Assembly (NCBI RefSeq): GCF_000003815.2
Contig: NC_049979.1
Span: forward strand, 24,575,881 to 24,639,880
DNA length: 64,000 nucleotides
Origin: Branchiostoma floridae
Lineage: Eukaryota; Chordata; Leptocardii; Amphioxiformes; Branchiostomatidae
Reading direction: 5' to 3'
Part shown: positions 46,001 through 61,000 of the stretch, in pieces
Layout: every line of letters starts with the position of its first letter
How positions within the stretch are numbered: the stretch's first letter is position 1
The notes under the pieces: model-generated
Told to the model about the DNA's origin: nothing
The model's input: the letters and a program-made list of their open reading frames with translations, nothing else
The model's database searches: none
Translations under genes and position numbers: made by a program

Positions 46001-49000
46001 AAGCCCATGTTCCCAAGTTTCTGAAGGATGTATAGTATCCTGTGTGGTAACCATGTGCTACCGCCCGACAACCATCTGTTTGAGATCCTTGAGGCTGTGT
46101 TCTCTGGCGACCTGCAGGGCGTGGTCCAAGGCATGGATCTGCACCAACAGCTTAGCTACCTGCTTAATGCTCTCTCTGTAAGGAAAGGGAATGCAAAAAT
46201 GAGCGAGTTGTGGGGTAATCAAAATATGTTACAACTAGACACATGTTTGATGTAGACACAGGCTTTGTGGCACTGGAACTAACCTACTCACTGTAAAAAC
46301 CGAAAACTCTCCTTGTTTTAAATATGAGGTTCAACAACCAAACCTCCAAACAACCAAACAATCAAACAAATAATGATTCTCCAGAAATTTGGACTTCAGG
46401 TCAAATAGCAAATGTAACATAGCCAGACAATATAATTACTGTTGGTCACTTCTTTTGTGGCCAAGAGCATGTTATCATTTTATTTAGTTATGAAGTTTTC
46501 ATAGCTTTAGAATGCTACAACAAATACTGTGGATATTCGCCAAATAATGTTAAATTTTGGACAACACTTACGACATTTGTCAGTTTCTTAAAAACATGAA
46601 ATCTGTAAAAACAGGTACAAATCAACATTTTACCCGTCATGCATCTGAAGACTAAAAGCAAGGAGGTTAAAGAAGGACTAAAACTAGTAAAAGCAAGGAG
46701 GTTAACCTCCTTGCTAAAAGTGATATTTTGCTGTATAGTTTATTGTGTCCACCCCTTACCTTGCTTTTCTCCTGTCTATGTCGGGACAGCCGATGCTGTT
46801 CTTGTGTAGGTTGAAGTTTAGGAAGATTTTAGGATCTCTTTCCATTGCAACTACCATCTCTTTTTAACCTCCTTGATCATTACCACACGGCGTACGGTGA
46901 AAATGGCACATAATGGGTGAATGTTGGTGAAACACGGTGAAAATGTGTCACCCGGATTCGCATTGTTCCCATGTAAATATGGAAGGGTGAAAGCAAATAT
47001 TGCACCTACGTGACAAAAGAGTGAAACATGGTGAAATGACGGTTTCACCCCTAGTAAAACAAACAGCAATTACGTCATTGTGTGTTTCACGAGCTAGCGA
47101 CGTGCTCGCCGCTGTCCAGTCGACGGCATTGGGACTGAAGACTGCCCGCCCAGTTCCTCAGCGCAAGCCGAGGATTTTTTTCGCATTGCCGCTAGCTCCG
47201 CAAGCCGTGGAAATATCTTTGACACTGGGATTGAAGACTGCCCGCCCAATTCCAGGATTTTTTACGCTTGCAGCTAGCTAAGACGTGCACGTGATCGCAA
47301 TACGCACCTCTGATTGGTTGATCCTACAGCTGTAGGGGGTTCCCCGCTATCTACTTTCTTTGCTGCCCCATGATGCTTTGCGCCCACCCGTGTCAAAGAA
47401 AATTTCTTCTACATTTCTACGCACACAAAAAACGCTATATTCCACAATTACATTGCAATATTGCTGTGTGGTAGTGACAGATTGTGAGATGAAGATTTCC
47501 TTCAACTGCTGGCATTGTAACGTTGTTATGCTCTGAACTTGCCAAGGACAATAACGTCCTTGGAACTTGCCCAGTGTTTCTCGACCGCCTAATCATAAGG
47601 TCCAACCTACCCCTACCTACTGGGAGGAAAGACACCACAACGTTTGGACCCTTTCGTACGCGCCGCGTTCACTAAGAGAAACGAAGTGTGACTGATATCC
47701 ATCGAATACACGTACGCAAAGATACCTAAATGTTTTCTCTTTACCTTGCAGATATAGTACAAGTTGAATCGCGGAGGTCTTTGGTTGAATAGACGTCTAC
47801 AAATACGTTGTGCAGGGCACATTGCAGGTCCTTTATTCCTGCTAATAAGCCATGCATAAACCAAGCAGCACATTCATGGCAGGCCGATACGTATGTCATA
47901 CATACTAGTACTTGCATGGCCTTTGGCAATACCATCGAATCTGCAGGGTAGAATATCTCGCTAGCACGGTATGGCATGGTCGACCCGGACGGACGGACGG
48001 ACAGACGGACAGCAATCTAATATCAGTCTGATTGCCTTTCGCCGCGGAAGCGCGGCGAAAGACAAAAAGTTAAATTACTGGTAAAAGGTCACAGAATGAC
48101 CAATCACGTGGTCATACAGACCAAACCATTCTGAGTGCAGGGGTGGCTCACATACAATTACACACTTCAGGATGTCCGCTCATCCTTAGATACTATCACA
48201 ATTAGGAGGTCAGCATCATCATAATTAGCAGTTCAGCAAATTTCCAAATCAACCAATTAGAGATGGCTGCATGTCCATCAACATTTATTTTGCTTGGGGA
48301 CTATGGGGTAAATCTATTTTTAGTTACCGTAGCTACATTGTACATTTCTGTGCATAACACAAGTTATAATATTAATGATCTGATCTCATATTTTGAAAAT
48401 TAGTGCAGCTTGGAAGAAAAAATAAAGGGAGCAGATTCTATAAATAAGTTTTTTTTGTTTACCACATTGACCTTGCTTTCATTCTGACAGGTTCGCTGTG
48501 TGAGGAAGGCATATTGGACAGAATGTGAGAGTAACCCCACCTTGTAGGTGACCCTGAGTCCAATAAGCTGTGCCAGGAAAGACCTGGAAAACCTGGCCTT
48601 CACCAGCTGCCGGCTGGATCCTCCCTTGGCTGACTCAAACAGGCACTTCCCCACAACCTTCCCTGCAAACTCGTAGTACTTGGGTTTGGTGACAGGCAGG
48701 GGGCGGTCAGGGTTTGGATGCACCTGGGGAACAATCAGAAGTATGTTATTGTCTATTATTGGTTGGGCCAGTTAATTGCTTGGATAACAGCACACTTCAG
48801 TTAATAATTGTTGCATGGAATCCCAAAATCCCAAATCGGCTCCAATTCACTCCATTGTTAGTGACTTCACTTTACTGCACGACAAAAGTCTTGGTGCCGG
48901 ATAATTGCAAAAAAATTGGTCAAACACTGTGGATAAATTGACTGGAAATGCGTGCTAAAAATTGTCATACGCTGTATAAATAAGACGATAACTGCAACAA

Positions 49001-52000
49001 GTATCAAATTATTATTAGGAGACAAAGGAATCAATATTGTGGTTGGTTCCTGGGCGTGTCAGCACCAAAAAGAAACGACCGCCCGCTAAAGCCCAACATT
49101 ACAATTTCGTAGCCAAATTGCTGTGCTATGGATTGCAGACATGATGTAGGATAAATTTGAACCAACTTATTTAGGGGTTTGCCAAACTCCAAACAAAAGA
49201 TTCACCACACGGTATTGAACAAGGCTTGAAAGTTCCTCACCAGTCCTTGGTTATCGTCCTTGAATCTCCTAAAGAGCTGTGTGTCAGGGCGGAACAGCGT
49301 CTCAGTTACCAGCTGGAACCACTCCCTGCTCAAACCTCCCCAGTCCAGACCTAAACAATAGTAGTACCAGTGGTGGACACTTACACATTTGGAGCAAAGT
49401 CAGGATCTTTCTTTTATAACTTCTTTTGAATCATGGCAATGGTTTAATTAATAACAATTGAAAATGTCATGCAAATGCATTGCTTGTGGTAGGTACATGC
49501 ACTGTAGACACTATTGTAGGCACTTACAGTAAGCTTGCCAACGGCACCTTTTGTGTACAGTTAGTAAACATGTCATATACCTCACTGAGGACTACAAGAT
49601 GTACTTAGTAAAGTCTTTAAACTTGCATAGCATCATGCTTCCAGAGTTCCAAATATGAGAGGTTACAAGGCCATATGTTGATTTGATTGCATGGATAACA
49701 TCTACACGCACATAAAATTTTGGCCTCCGACTCCCCCCGAAAAGGTTTTTAACCAATGCTGAAAACCTTACAAAGCAACTGCAAAATGAGTATTAAATAT
49801 ATACCTTTAATAGGTTAAAAGATAAACAAGCCAACATCAATTCCAAGGTTAAAGGAGAAGATGTTAAAGTACAAAAATAAAGAATACTTGTTCAGTATAA
49901 TTAATCCAATTGATATTACATACAGATACATGTGTACATGACAAATGTCATATGTCAAATGTAGCTCAAAGTTTGATTGATTAAATTAGATTGTAGCTTA
50001 CCTTCCTCCCCATAAAAGGACACAACAAATGTCTTCCCCCAGTCCGAGGATGAAAAATGTTTGGTTGACTTCATGGACTAGAAGAGATAAAATTATGACA
50101 ATGATGGTGGCAAACATTTTAATTTAAAAAGTTATCAATTGGAACTGCATGAGATCTGTAACCGCCAGATCAGCTAATCACAGCTCACATTATCTCCTGA
50201 TAACTGAAGTATGACACAACAACAGACACCCTGAAAATGATGCAAACTAATATCACAAATATGATAAATAATTGTTCTATGAATATGTTCTTTATCCTAC
50301 ATGTAGAGAGGTACAATGTATATCAGGACAGCTATGGAATGAATGGGATCGTCGTTAGCTATCATTTTACTATGTTTAATTAGCAGCTGTAGACCAATTG
50401 GGGAAAATTTTTTCCACTTATGACAATGTTGTGCCAAAGATACAATGATTATCAGAAATTTGACATCATAGTAATAGACTCAGTCTGTCAGAGATATACA
50501 AAATCATATTACTGTTATAACTGAAATGTTAGCTGGGTAAATTTCCCTTTGGTTGCTCCATCTACAGTTGTAAAATCTGTTATAGAGAGTATTCTCCAAT
50601 TTTACTATGAAATGACATTCAACAAAATTAATCCACTGAGTGACAAAAGAATGTGGCTTGTTGTCAAGATCAATTATGAGTGGAAAGGACAAACCTCAAA
50701 TGTTACTGTCAGTGAGAGCTTTGACTTACACTATCCAGCAGGTCCCTCCTGTTGACTTTAACAGAGATGTTCGTAGACCAGGTCGCCTTTTTACTGTGAG
50801 ATTTGCGAACTTCACGGTAGAAAAAGTCCTGCTTGTCGCTAAATGTCTCAGAACCGCCTAAAGCAAGAAAAGGGAGAAATATTACATGAATATTGCATCA
50901 GTTTCAATTGTTTCAAATGATTATTATTATTTTTTGCTATCACTTTCATTACTTTCAGTACAAATTGTATTTTGATTTACCAAACCAAACCAGTCTAATA
51001 GACAAAATGTAGAATGTAATTATTGTAAATAGAGAAATGTTCGCTGTGGGGCTTTTTGGCAGTTTTTGCAGTGGCTGCTTCACTGCAAACTCAAAATCAC
51101 CGCAAACACTCAATTTCCCCCCTACAATGCAATTAAATCCCTGCAAACTTTAATGTAACATTCAGATAAACGTGCTTGCTTTCCTAGTTGAAGTCAACGT
51201 TCAATCCTTTCAATCAGATGGAAATTAACTTGCATTACATGCTGTCATGATGTCCTGGTCTATTCATACCTACAGTGACACGCCAGCCCTATAGTATACC
51301 ATGCATTTTGCTTGTGGTTCAGGCTATTGTATTATTGTTTCTGATTATGGTGTGACCTTAGATGACATGAGGTAAAGAAAACAGAGCCTGCTCAAAAGTA
51401 TCATACTAGCCTTAAACTTACTAATAGTTAAAGTGCAGAAATGTGTGTTATTCAAGTGCAGAAGTGTGTGTTTACATTTTATGACAAAAATTTCAGATTC
51501 CTACAATAACTGTGCTTGACTTTAATGCGTCACAGTACAACCGATCTGAGTAAGTCTCGCAAAAAATATCAATATCTCAAAGGAACAACGAGGCTGCAAA
51601 TATCCAACGAATTTGGATAAATGTGAGTAAGATAATCAGAAACGCCCTACATTTGAAAATCAGTAATGCGGTGGGGCAATATTCCATCATCTGGGGAGAA
51701 CCCTTTCAGACATTATCTATCAGTACAGTCCTCAATTTTTGCTTCATATTTTTATAGAGTCCATTCCAAGACACCATGCGGATGTTTCTTGCCATTGTTT
51801 AGAATTGATTTTAAAGTTTTGTATTATATGTCTAGGACATTTGATACTTCAGAAATATTTTTAATACTGTTTCAACTTTATAAATATTTCCCTGGTCCTG
51901 TAAAACTTTGGAAATATTCATGGTGTGGAATTGGATACTTCTAATGGTTTCTAAATAATGATAACAGCATTCTACCATTATTTACCATTTTCTACCATTT

Positions 52001-55000
52001 TTTGTAAATGGTTCAGTGGGCTGGGAAGATAGCAATTCACACATCCTTGCAAAGTATCATTGGGTGCCATGCAACAATGGCCCACCACAAAGGATCCACC
52101 AGTGCACAGCAGTGAAATCTAAAAATATACAGACGCAACAATAGGGCTTACTTTTATGGGGGCAATAAAAACTAATTTTACCATTTGGCAATATTTGTAA
52201 ATGTGAAATAATCACACAGAGGTTTCACAATTATTCTAAATAAAGTTATCTTTGTACAGTTACTTTCAAAATGTTTCTAAAATATTCAAAGGAATTCAAA
52301 TAGATGAGCATTTTCTTAGTCAATTTTTTAAAAAGAATTTAATTATTGTGGCTCAGATATTCTTTTATTCAAAATAATTCAGACTAATTATAAATATCGC
52401 CTCATGGTGTCTTGGAATGGACTCTATGTAACAATCCGATTGTGATTTCAAATCAAGTCACACAGCTGTAATTCCAGTTGCATATGCGACCATTTCAGTG
52501 ACCCGGAGTCCTGGAGTAGTTCCACCCAAACAGACACATGCAGGGTTCGAAATACACATACTTAACTTGCAATTTGCAAGTAATTTTAGAAATTTGCATG
52601 TAAACATATTCTGAACTTGCAATCTTGCATGTTGAAAATACCTGGCCTATAGTAAAAATACTGAGGAATTAGAAACCCTAACGTTACTCTTAGACAGAAC
52701 GACACATGGACATGTTTCTTTTTCCTTCCTTGCTTTTCCCAGTAACTTTCTCTGGTAACTTCAATAGATGTGATCAAAATTCTCTGATTCAAGCTAGCTT
52801 TTTTCGCGGGAACAGAATAGCTGTAAAATGGCTTGAAACTTTTGCAATGTTTCCAAAATTTCAGAAAGCCTGATAAATATTCAGGTACATGTGTATTTCA
52901 GATTTTAGCTTCTTAGGGGGCAATAACTGACAGTCAACCGGGAAAAACAACAGCAAAAACGTCAGCATGATGCGACAAGATGCATGTGTAGTGGGGAGGG
53001 GGCACCGATTTTCCCAACATATCGCGCGGCCATGGTGTTTGTCTGACAGGGATTGTCACCAGTCATCAATATGTGTTAAAAATAATCAAATTTGTCTTTG
53101 CTGCAAACTTACATGCTGATTTTGTTGATATCTTCCCAAAATGTTAAGTTCTGTCTAATAATATTTTTATGCGCTGATTTCTGTCCATCAAAAATGACAG
53201 AATCAGCAAAATTCTTATCTGTCATTAGCAGAAAAATTCTGCCAAAGGACGGAGTGATGGATGCTGGCTAGAACATTGCAGTATAGACTAGTTGTATTTT
53301 GCATGTAAATTTTTCAAATTGCACGTAAAATTTTTGCCAACTTGCAATTTTGCATGTAGCCAAAAAAAAGTATTTCGATCCCTGCACATGGGTAATAATG
53401 AGGGGAATGGTACCTTTTTAAGTTGGTTCCTATGGGATAATTTTTGACTCAAAGCAATTATAGAAGAATGAAGTGGCTAATATATATAAATATTAAAAAT
53501 AAAGTGGGCAATATTTCTTATTGTACTGCACCAAATTGCGCTGGACAATTGCACAAAGTTTGCCAACTCATGCCCATTTTCCCCATAATAAAACTTCAAT
53601 GTGAAGTTTCTACATAAAGATATGGAATCATTTTTCAATATCATCTGCAGATTATTAACCAGAATATGCTTCGTATCTTGTTGAATCCCCATCTAGATTT
53701 ATAACATTTGAATGTAAATTGAAGTAAAATGCTCCCTTTACCAATATTTTTCAGCAGGAACTGTGAGAATGTTGCTGCCAGAACGTTCCTGTCCTTACAG
53801 GCTAAGTGCACAGGTGGTTGGCACCCATCGTCCACAGTGAAGGAAGGGAGCTCATGACTGTTCCGTAGGCCACTGAAGGTGAACTAGAAAACATGAATAT
53901 TCCACATCATCATTAGAAAGAAATGGCTGTAGCGAAGCCTGCTATGAGGGCAGCATAAATCGTAAGAGAAATTTTTAAAATGTCCATTGCATCTCCATTT
54001 TTCATCGCAGGAAGCTCCCAGATGGCTAATTTTACCTCCATTCACCTGCAATGTCCAAGAAATATTTGAGGAAAAAATTTGCTAGCTATTGTGAAACCAC
54101 CGCAACATGCACACATCTGGAACACTTCTTTAATGTGTGAAATGTGAATGTTTTGGTTCATATACATCAAGTTAGTAATACTGTTCTTCGGACACAACAG
54201 GAAGCACTACAACACAGATGTTTTCTTTGCCTGCGCATTAGATTTGGAGTCTGCATATAGGAGGCTTAAAACTATCTGCTGTGGCCTCACTAACGTAGTT
54301 TACTATTTGTGCAGTTGCGGAAGTCCTAGGCTAGGGAAACAGCTGACTAAATCCTTGAACTTTCAAATTGATGAAACAGTCTCACTTAATCATTACAATA
54401 TATGGTGACTTTTCATTTATCAAAATGAATCCACATATTAAAGGAAAAGCTTTTTCGCAATGTTGCTCCAACTTTTCTGAAAGAAATTTCATAGATAATA
54501 ATGCTGTTAAATGTTAAGAATAACAATACAGAACACACAAAAGGACATATTAGCACACACTATATATATATAAACTGATGAGGTCTTACCTTTGTAGAAG
54601 GGCATACCCTGAAGGTGTACAGTCTTCTAGGAATGATCCTTAGAATAAATTCTCGGACTGTTAATTGCTGGGAGGAAGTAATAAGGGAAGAATGGCAATA
54701 CACTGTAACAGAAAGGTAAAGTTCATATATGCAAACTGTAAACTATATATAATGAGAAATAATTCGGACACAAAATTTAATCTTCGCAATCCTATACTAG
54801 TCATTCATCTTTATTGGTCAGCACTTGGACAATTAGCGAGCAGTTACTTAATTCAATTCTGCAAAGAAACAATCCAACAATCCCCTCCATGTTACATGTA
54901 TACAGCTTACCTTTGTCAAGTTTGCTTTATAGATGTCTATGTTTTACTGTCTTGTCTCTCCTACGTACATGTACTTGGGGGAATTGTCTGTGTCAACACA

Positions 55001-58000
55001 CCTCATGATCATCAAGTATTTTTTAGCTCCATCAAATCTGAAATTGCATGCATTACTGGGAATGATGTTTGATGGTACATCAGGTACATTGTAGTTTGAA
55101 TTTGAACTCTTTCACTGATGATCTTCAAAAATTTGACATGAGGTTCCTAACATACACCTTTGTACATATTTCAACTCATGTCCCTAGTAAAAAGTCCATT
55201 GCCATAAGATGAAGACGCTGTATTGGAATAAAGAAAAGGTTACATCGCACCTACCTTCGGTGAAATATAACAGTACACCTTCTTTGTTTTTTTCCCCTCC
55301 AGTAAAAGGTAGGCCTCGAACCAAACATTCACACTCTTCTTCGCAACATTCTTTTGCACCATGGATGAATCAGTCTCTGGAAAGAAAAACTTACCTTAGT
55401 TAGATGCAGTGTTATTGTATAGCATGTACCTTAGCTAGGTACAGTAACATGCATGTGTCTTTAGGTACAGTAACATGTAACATGTACCTTAGTTAGCTAC
55501 TGTAACAGTAACACATGTATCAACACAATGTATATGTACATGTAACTCATACACACAGTATCAATCATTCAGAAAAACACTACCAATGAATGTTATTCAC
55601 TGTAACTGGGACCATATTGCTTGAATGATGTTTGTGGAATGTCACATCATACAAAAGAACCAGCCACTCAACATTAGTCTTTCATTTTCACTATCTATGA
55701 GCACAACACCCATCTAGACACCTACTTGACAAAACCAGTATGTTGAAGTCGCCATTCTTTAAGCTGCTGCCCCGGTAGGTGCCCACAGCTTTATATGAGC
55801 CCAGAGTGTCCAGTTTGAGGTACATCACAATCTGTTTGGTCTGGTCGTCGGAGAGGACAGACAGCTTTTGTTTGATGGGATCTGTGGATGAGTCTCTGTT
55901 ACCAACCTGGAAGAAACGATCATCACACATGTTACAATGTCATGTATTATAATGTACAAACATATCAAATATACACATTCACGCAATAGTGTTTTGTTTT
56001 TGAGGCATAATTGAGTCGCAGACATTATGTGGTCAAACCTGTCAAATCGGCCATGGCATGTATACATGAATGGCTCCCACAGCAAAGTGCAAACCTTACA
56101 GTGTGGCGTCCCACAGGGAAGCTGTCTTGGACCTCAGTTATACAATATCTACGTGAATGACATGGCAACTGTCACAGAAAATGGTGAACTTGACCAATAC
56201 GCAGATGACAGCACAGTGCAAACACCAGGGCGTACAGTAAGCGACATCAGGACGAAAACAGAGGCCGATCTAGAGAGTGTTGCAAAATGGTCTGATCACA
56301 ACTTGCTTAAGTTGAACAATGGCAAAACAAAATCGCTGCTAGTAGGAACAGCCAAGCGAGCAGGGAAGGCTCCACCACTACAACTAGAGCTCAGGGGACA
56401 ACAGTTGGAGCAGGTCCCATCCGCAAAACTACTAGGAGTGCATGTGGATCAGTACCTGACCTGGGACGTTCACATCACTAACATAGTGAAGAAGTGTAAC
56501 TCAAGTATGTGTCAACTGAACAGGATAAGAAACAAACTACCTCCTAGGATAAGAAAGGACCTGGCACAAACCCTGGTACTCTCTCACTTGGATTATTGTT
56601 CTCCAGTGTGGGGAAACACAACAGCCAAAAACATCAAACATCTCCAAGTGGTACAAAACAGAGCAGCAAGGTTTGCCCTTGGATGTGATAACAAGACGGA
56701 CAGTGCAACAAGGTTACACATCTTGGGTTGGTTACCAGTAAAGGAAAGAATACAACAAGTTTTGCCACATTCTGCAGGATAGTGCACACAGGACTACCAA
56801 AACCACTGTACACCCAACTCACATTCCAGTCAACCAACAGTCGGTACCAAACATGGTCAACAACAACAAACTGCATCAAACTGTCAAAACCTAGGACCAA
56901 TGCAGAAAGGAAGCGCTTCCTCTACCGAATGGCTTGCCACTGGAACACAGTTACTAAATGAACTTGTTTTTCTCTCAGTTGTATAGTTTGCAATGTATTA
57001 TTATGTTTGTATGTATGTAATGTTGTGCGTGTATTAATGTATTTTATGTAGACCACTGGGAGAATAGCTTTTTAGAATAGCTAAAAGTGGATCTGAATAA
57101 AGTCAAGTCAATAAAGTCAATGTGGTGATTCTCCCTTTGAACAACGTCAGGTGTACATTGCATAGCACACAGACAGGTAATAGCATGACAGGACGGGAGA
57201 CCTGGCAGTCTTGTAATTAGCCAGCGAAAGGGTATGTTAGCCCGTAAGGGGCGGTATAACCCCGTCGTGTGTAAACGTGTGCAAACGTGTGATCACGTCG
57301 ACCGATGATGATGATGATGAATAGCATGACAGGAAGGTACAAGACCGTTTAGGGGACAAAAACACCATGCCAATACATGTAGTTCAAAGAGAACTATGTG
57401 CTTGTACTTGCCCAATCAGCACTTTCCCTTGCCTGGGACAATTGGGCTAGTGGATTGTCCCATCCTGTTGTAAGGTACTTTTGAAACCAGGTCATATCAG
57501 TGACAAGTATACATAGGCCAATCCAGATCAGTTAAATGTAGAGTTGATGTTGATTGCTTTGTTGTATATTAATACTGGGCTCCCATGTAAATCCATAACT
57601 GTTGATAAACAACCAAAGGGACCCTTAAGACTAATAGATAAATAGATATCTATCATGCATCCTTACTGGAGTGATTTGGAGATTATAACCACTGCCATGG
57701 TTTAGCTCAATGGTCTGGGAGCAAACATTCTCATACTGGTCACGTGGCTGAACAACAAGTGGGAAGAACTCTCCCTCTGTCAGCACCACAGTAGAGCTGT
57801 GATGTACAAACCCTGTCTTCTCTGCTACCACAGGGCCTAGGGGAAAACATGTGACAAACAGGAACCTTAGCACAGTTTTCTGAGTCTGTAAAAGATAATA
57901 TTATATCATACATCTGAGTTACACATTAACAGTCATGTTCATACGACAATGTCATTAAACTACACATCTGGTATAATTTACCACATAGCAACTGAATAGA

Positions 58001-61000
58001 TTTTGGCCAAGGCATTTCAGCTAGCATCCACTTACCTTTCATCAGTGACACAGTTACAGCAATATAACAGTACTGTTGCAGTATACAGCAACAACATTAT
58101 CAGCAGTGGTTATGGCATTTGACTGCTGACCTAGTCCCGACAACCAACCACCATTCCACCCCACTCAAAACCATGATAGGCCTGGAGGCCATGTTCTATT
58201 ATGTGTAACCAGGGATCTAAGAAAGTCTGCATATATTGTGATACACATTATTAATAGGTAACTGTACTCAAGCAACTGAATAGAATATGGAAACGGTCAG
58301 ACATCTCATACAGCATCCACCATCTTCTCAACGGGAGCAAACTGAATTATTTGCATACAACATTGACATACCAAGTTTTTGCAGTCATAAATTTGATGTT
58401 GAAATCAGAAGATAATGAAATACAGATACAAATACATCTGTGGCACAGATAGCACTTGTTACCTTACCTGCGATAAAGTCCTTGTGAAAGGGGCTGCCAG
58501 CAATGTGGATCCCTGCTCCCAGTGTTATCACTACTCTGTAGGTCCCTGCCCTCCTCACAGTAAAAGTAACATGGGCGGTGTGTGCCTTTGAGCTTTCTGC
58601 ACTCCCAACCTCCACATAAGCTGACACCTGGGTGGAACCCTGCAGAATCTCCACCACAACATTCTCGTGGTCGGAGATAGGATACGCCATACCATTCCTC
58701 TGGTAGAACTAAAAAGAGACAGAATAGGTTAAAAGCTTGTCCATTTATTACATTAGCAGAGTCAAGAAGCTTAATATGTTTTCAGGAGCTGTCTGACAAC
58801 ACGATAACCCCAGAATGCCTGATTGTCTTTATATTTGGTATAGGTCTTGATGAGAGGGCCGGCTACGGTTAACTGTAGCGGTGAATTAAAATTATAGTAT
58901 GCAACGGTTACGGACAAAGGAATGCAGACCCTCAGAGAAGCCGCACACACAGACATGCACACACAGACACAGGCATACATGTACATACACAGAGACAGAT
59001 ACAGACACATACAGACAGACAAGCCATGAACAATACTTAAGTTTATCCCCTGTTAAGTATAAAACACTTTCATTACCTGGATTGTAAACTTAAGAGTCTC
59101 TCCCACAGCCTGTGGTTCTTTCCATCCCCACTCAACATAGCACCTGGCAGGGTCCAGGAAGCTGCCAGTGATGTATTCATAGAGCCGTGTCCGCCCACGT
59201 GTGGGAGGGGGGTGTTCCGTAAGGTACTCATAGTTACTGGAGACCCAGGTGTATAACAGGGCCACAGTTGTTGCAAATACTACCATTCCACCTGTAGAAA
59301 ATGTGTTAACACCAGCACATGTCTCTTGTCACACTACTTCAGTTTGTGGTGGAAGACGTATCAGGGCCTCTAACCCAACGTAAGTCAAGTACCATGATAA
59401 GCCAAGTCACATGACTTGTCTACTTATAACTTTACTCCAAATTTGAGTCAATGGTTGATTTAAGTTCATAAGTCTTGTAATAATAGCTTTCCATGGTACA
59501 GCTGTGTGAAAATAGTAAAACCAAGGTAACGAGAGTTCAAAGACCTTAAACCACCTTGAAATATTTAGCGTAGGGCTGCTTAAACATGGATCCACCAAAA
59601 CTTTAGCGAGTCATGGCAAAGGCCTGGGAGTTATTTCCATTGCTAACGGTGAATAATCCACTTTAATTGTTATAAAATACTGCTAAATAAGGCTAAAAGA
59701 AATGGGCGAATGAAGACGTATAAAGACAATTAAAAACACCATCATGTCGTGGTCCCATTATTTTCCTGCCTTTTTGTGGGTAACAAAGATGGCAGCATTT
59801 AATTTTTGTTGGAAGTGCAAGAAATTGTCGCAATAACATCTCGTGTTTTTTTGGGTAAATTAACCTTTCTTGTTCATCATTAGGTACAACTGAAGGTACG
59901 TGTAGTATTTGTTTATCATTCCTGTTAATAAGAATCTGACATCCCCTTGCTTCCCACTTGGCAGTTGGGCTGTCATGAGAGAGGACATATCCCAATTCAC
60001 CTATTAGTAAGAAACATGTCATCATTATCATTATACATAATGATTACCAAATAGATCTCACTCTACTTTATATCATTTACACCATTTTACACCATCTTTT
60101 AAAATCTCAACACTAGCATCATTAGTTTGAACACGAATATTACACAACTTCTACCACCTACCGACATTCCAAGTGATGTGTGAGCGTCTGACAGACACTC
60201 TCTCCCACAGACGTCTCTTCTGCCCCGACAACTGCTGCTGTGTCATGGACTTGATGACATTCTGCAGCTTTGTGTAGTCCCCATCACTTCCCTGCTGGGC
60301 CAGTCTGTCCAGCACATGTACAGACACCTTGTCTAAGCTTCCAACTCCATCAGAATACAATCTGCAGAATTATCGAAATATCGTGTGGTTACACTATCAT
60401 TGTTCTGATCTGTTTTTTTCTTGTTGGCAGGACCAGTCCAAAAAATCAGTGGACCGGGTTTTAGGCCGGGTAGAAAATGATCAGAATATATCGGCAGGGG
60501 TTTACACATTTTGATACTTACTCAGGGCTCAAAATACTGGGTGCATGTGCACCCAGGTGCACCCAAAATTGGATCTGTGCACCCAATCTTTTTCAAATAT
60601 TTTTTTAGGTTTTTAAGTATACTAGTATACATCATATTCTTGACATCTAAGTGTTAGAAAGATAATAAAAATGTCTTTCATGGTAACGTTACTTGTTTAA
60701 GAATTTGATAGCTTGTAAATAAGTTTTATTATTAGGTTATAACTTAAAGTTAAGTGGTGCACCCAAAATTGTTTTGGTGCACCCAATTTTTTAAGCTGGG
60801 TGCACCAGTGCACCCAATCCCTAAAATGAATTTCGAGCCCTGCTTACTGGTTCAAGAAAATAACAAGAGCAAAGTAGAGTAGAGTAGAGTTATCTTTACC
60901 AAGTTTCTATAGTTAAACTTACAGTTTATGTGAAGACAGGATTTTAAAATGCCAGTGGGAATCGTATACTCTGCCAAATAGATTCCTTTGTCCAAAATTG

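Noticed and set aside
58100-58180. Possible tRNA-like SINE (GTGGTTATGGCATTTGACTGC)
   Set aside because: Only a box-A-like stretch is visible; no box B at the right distance.
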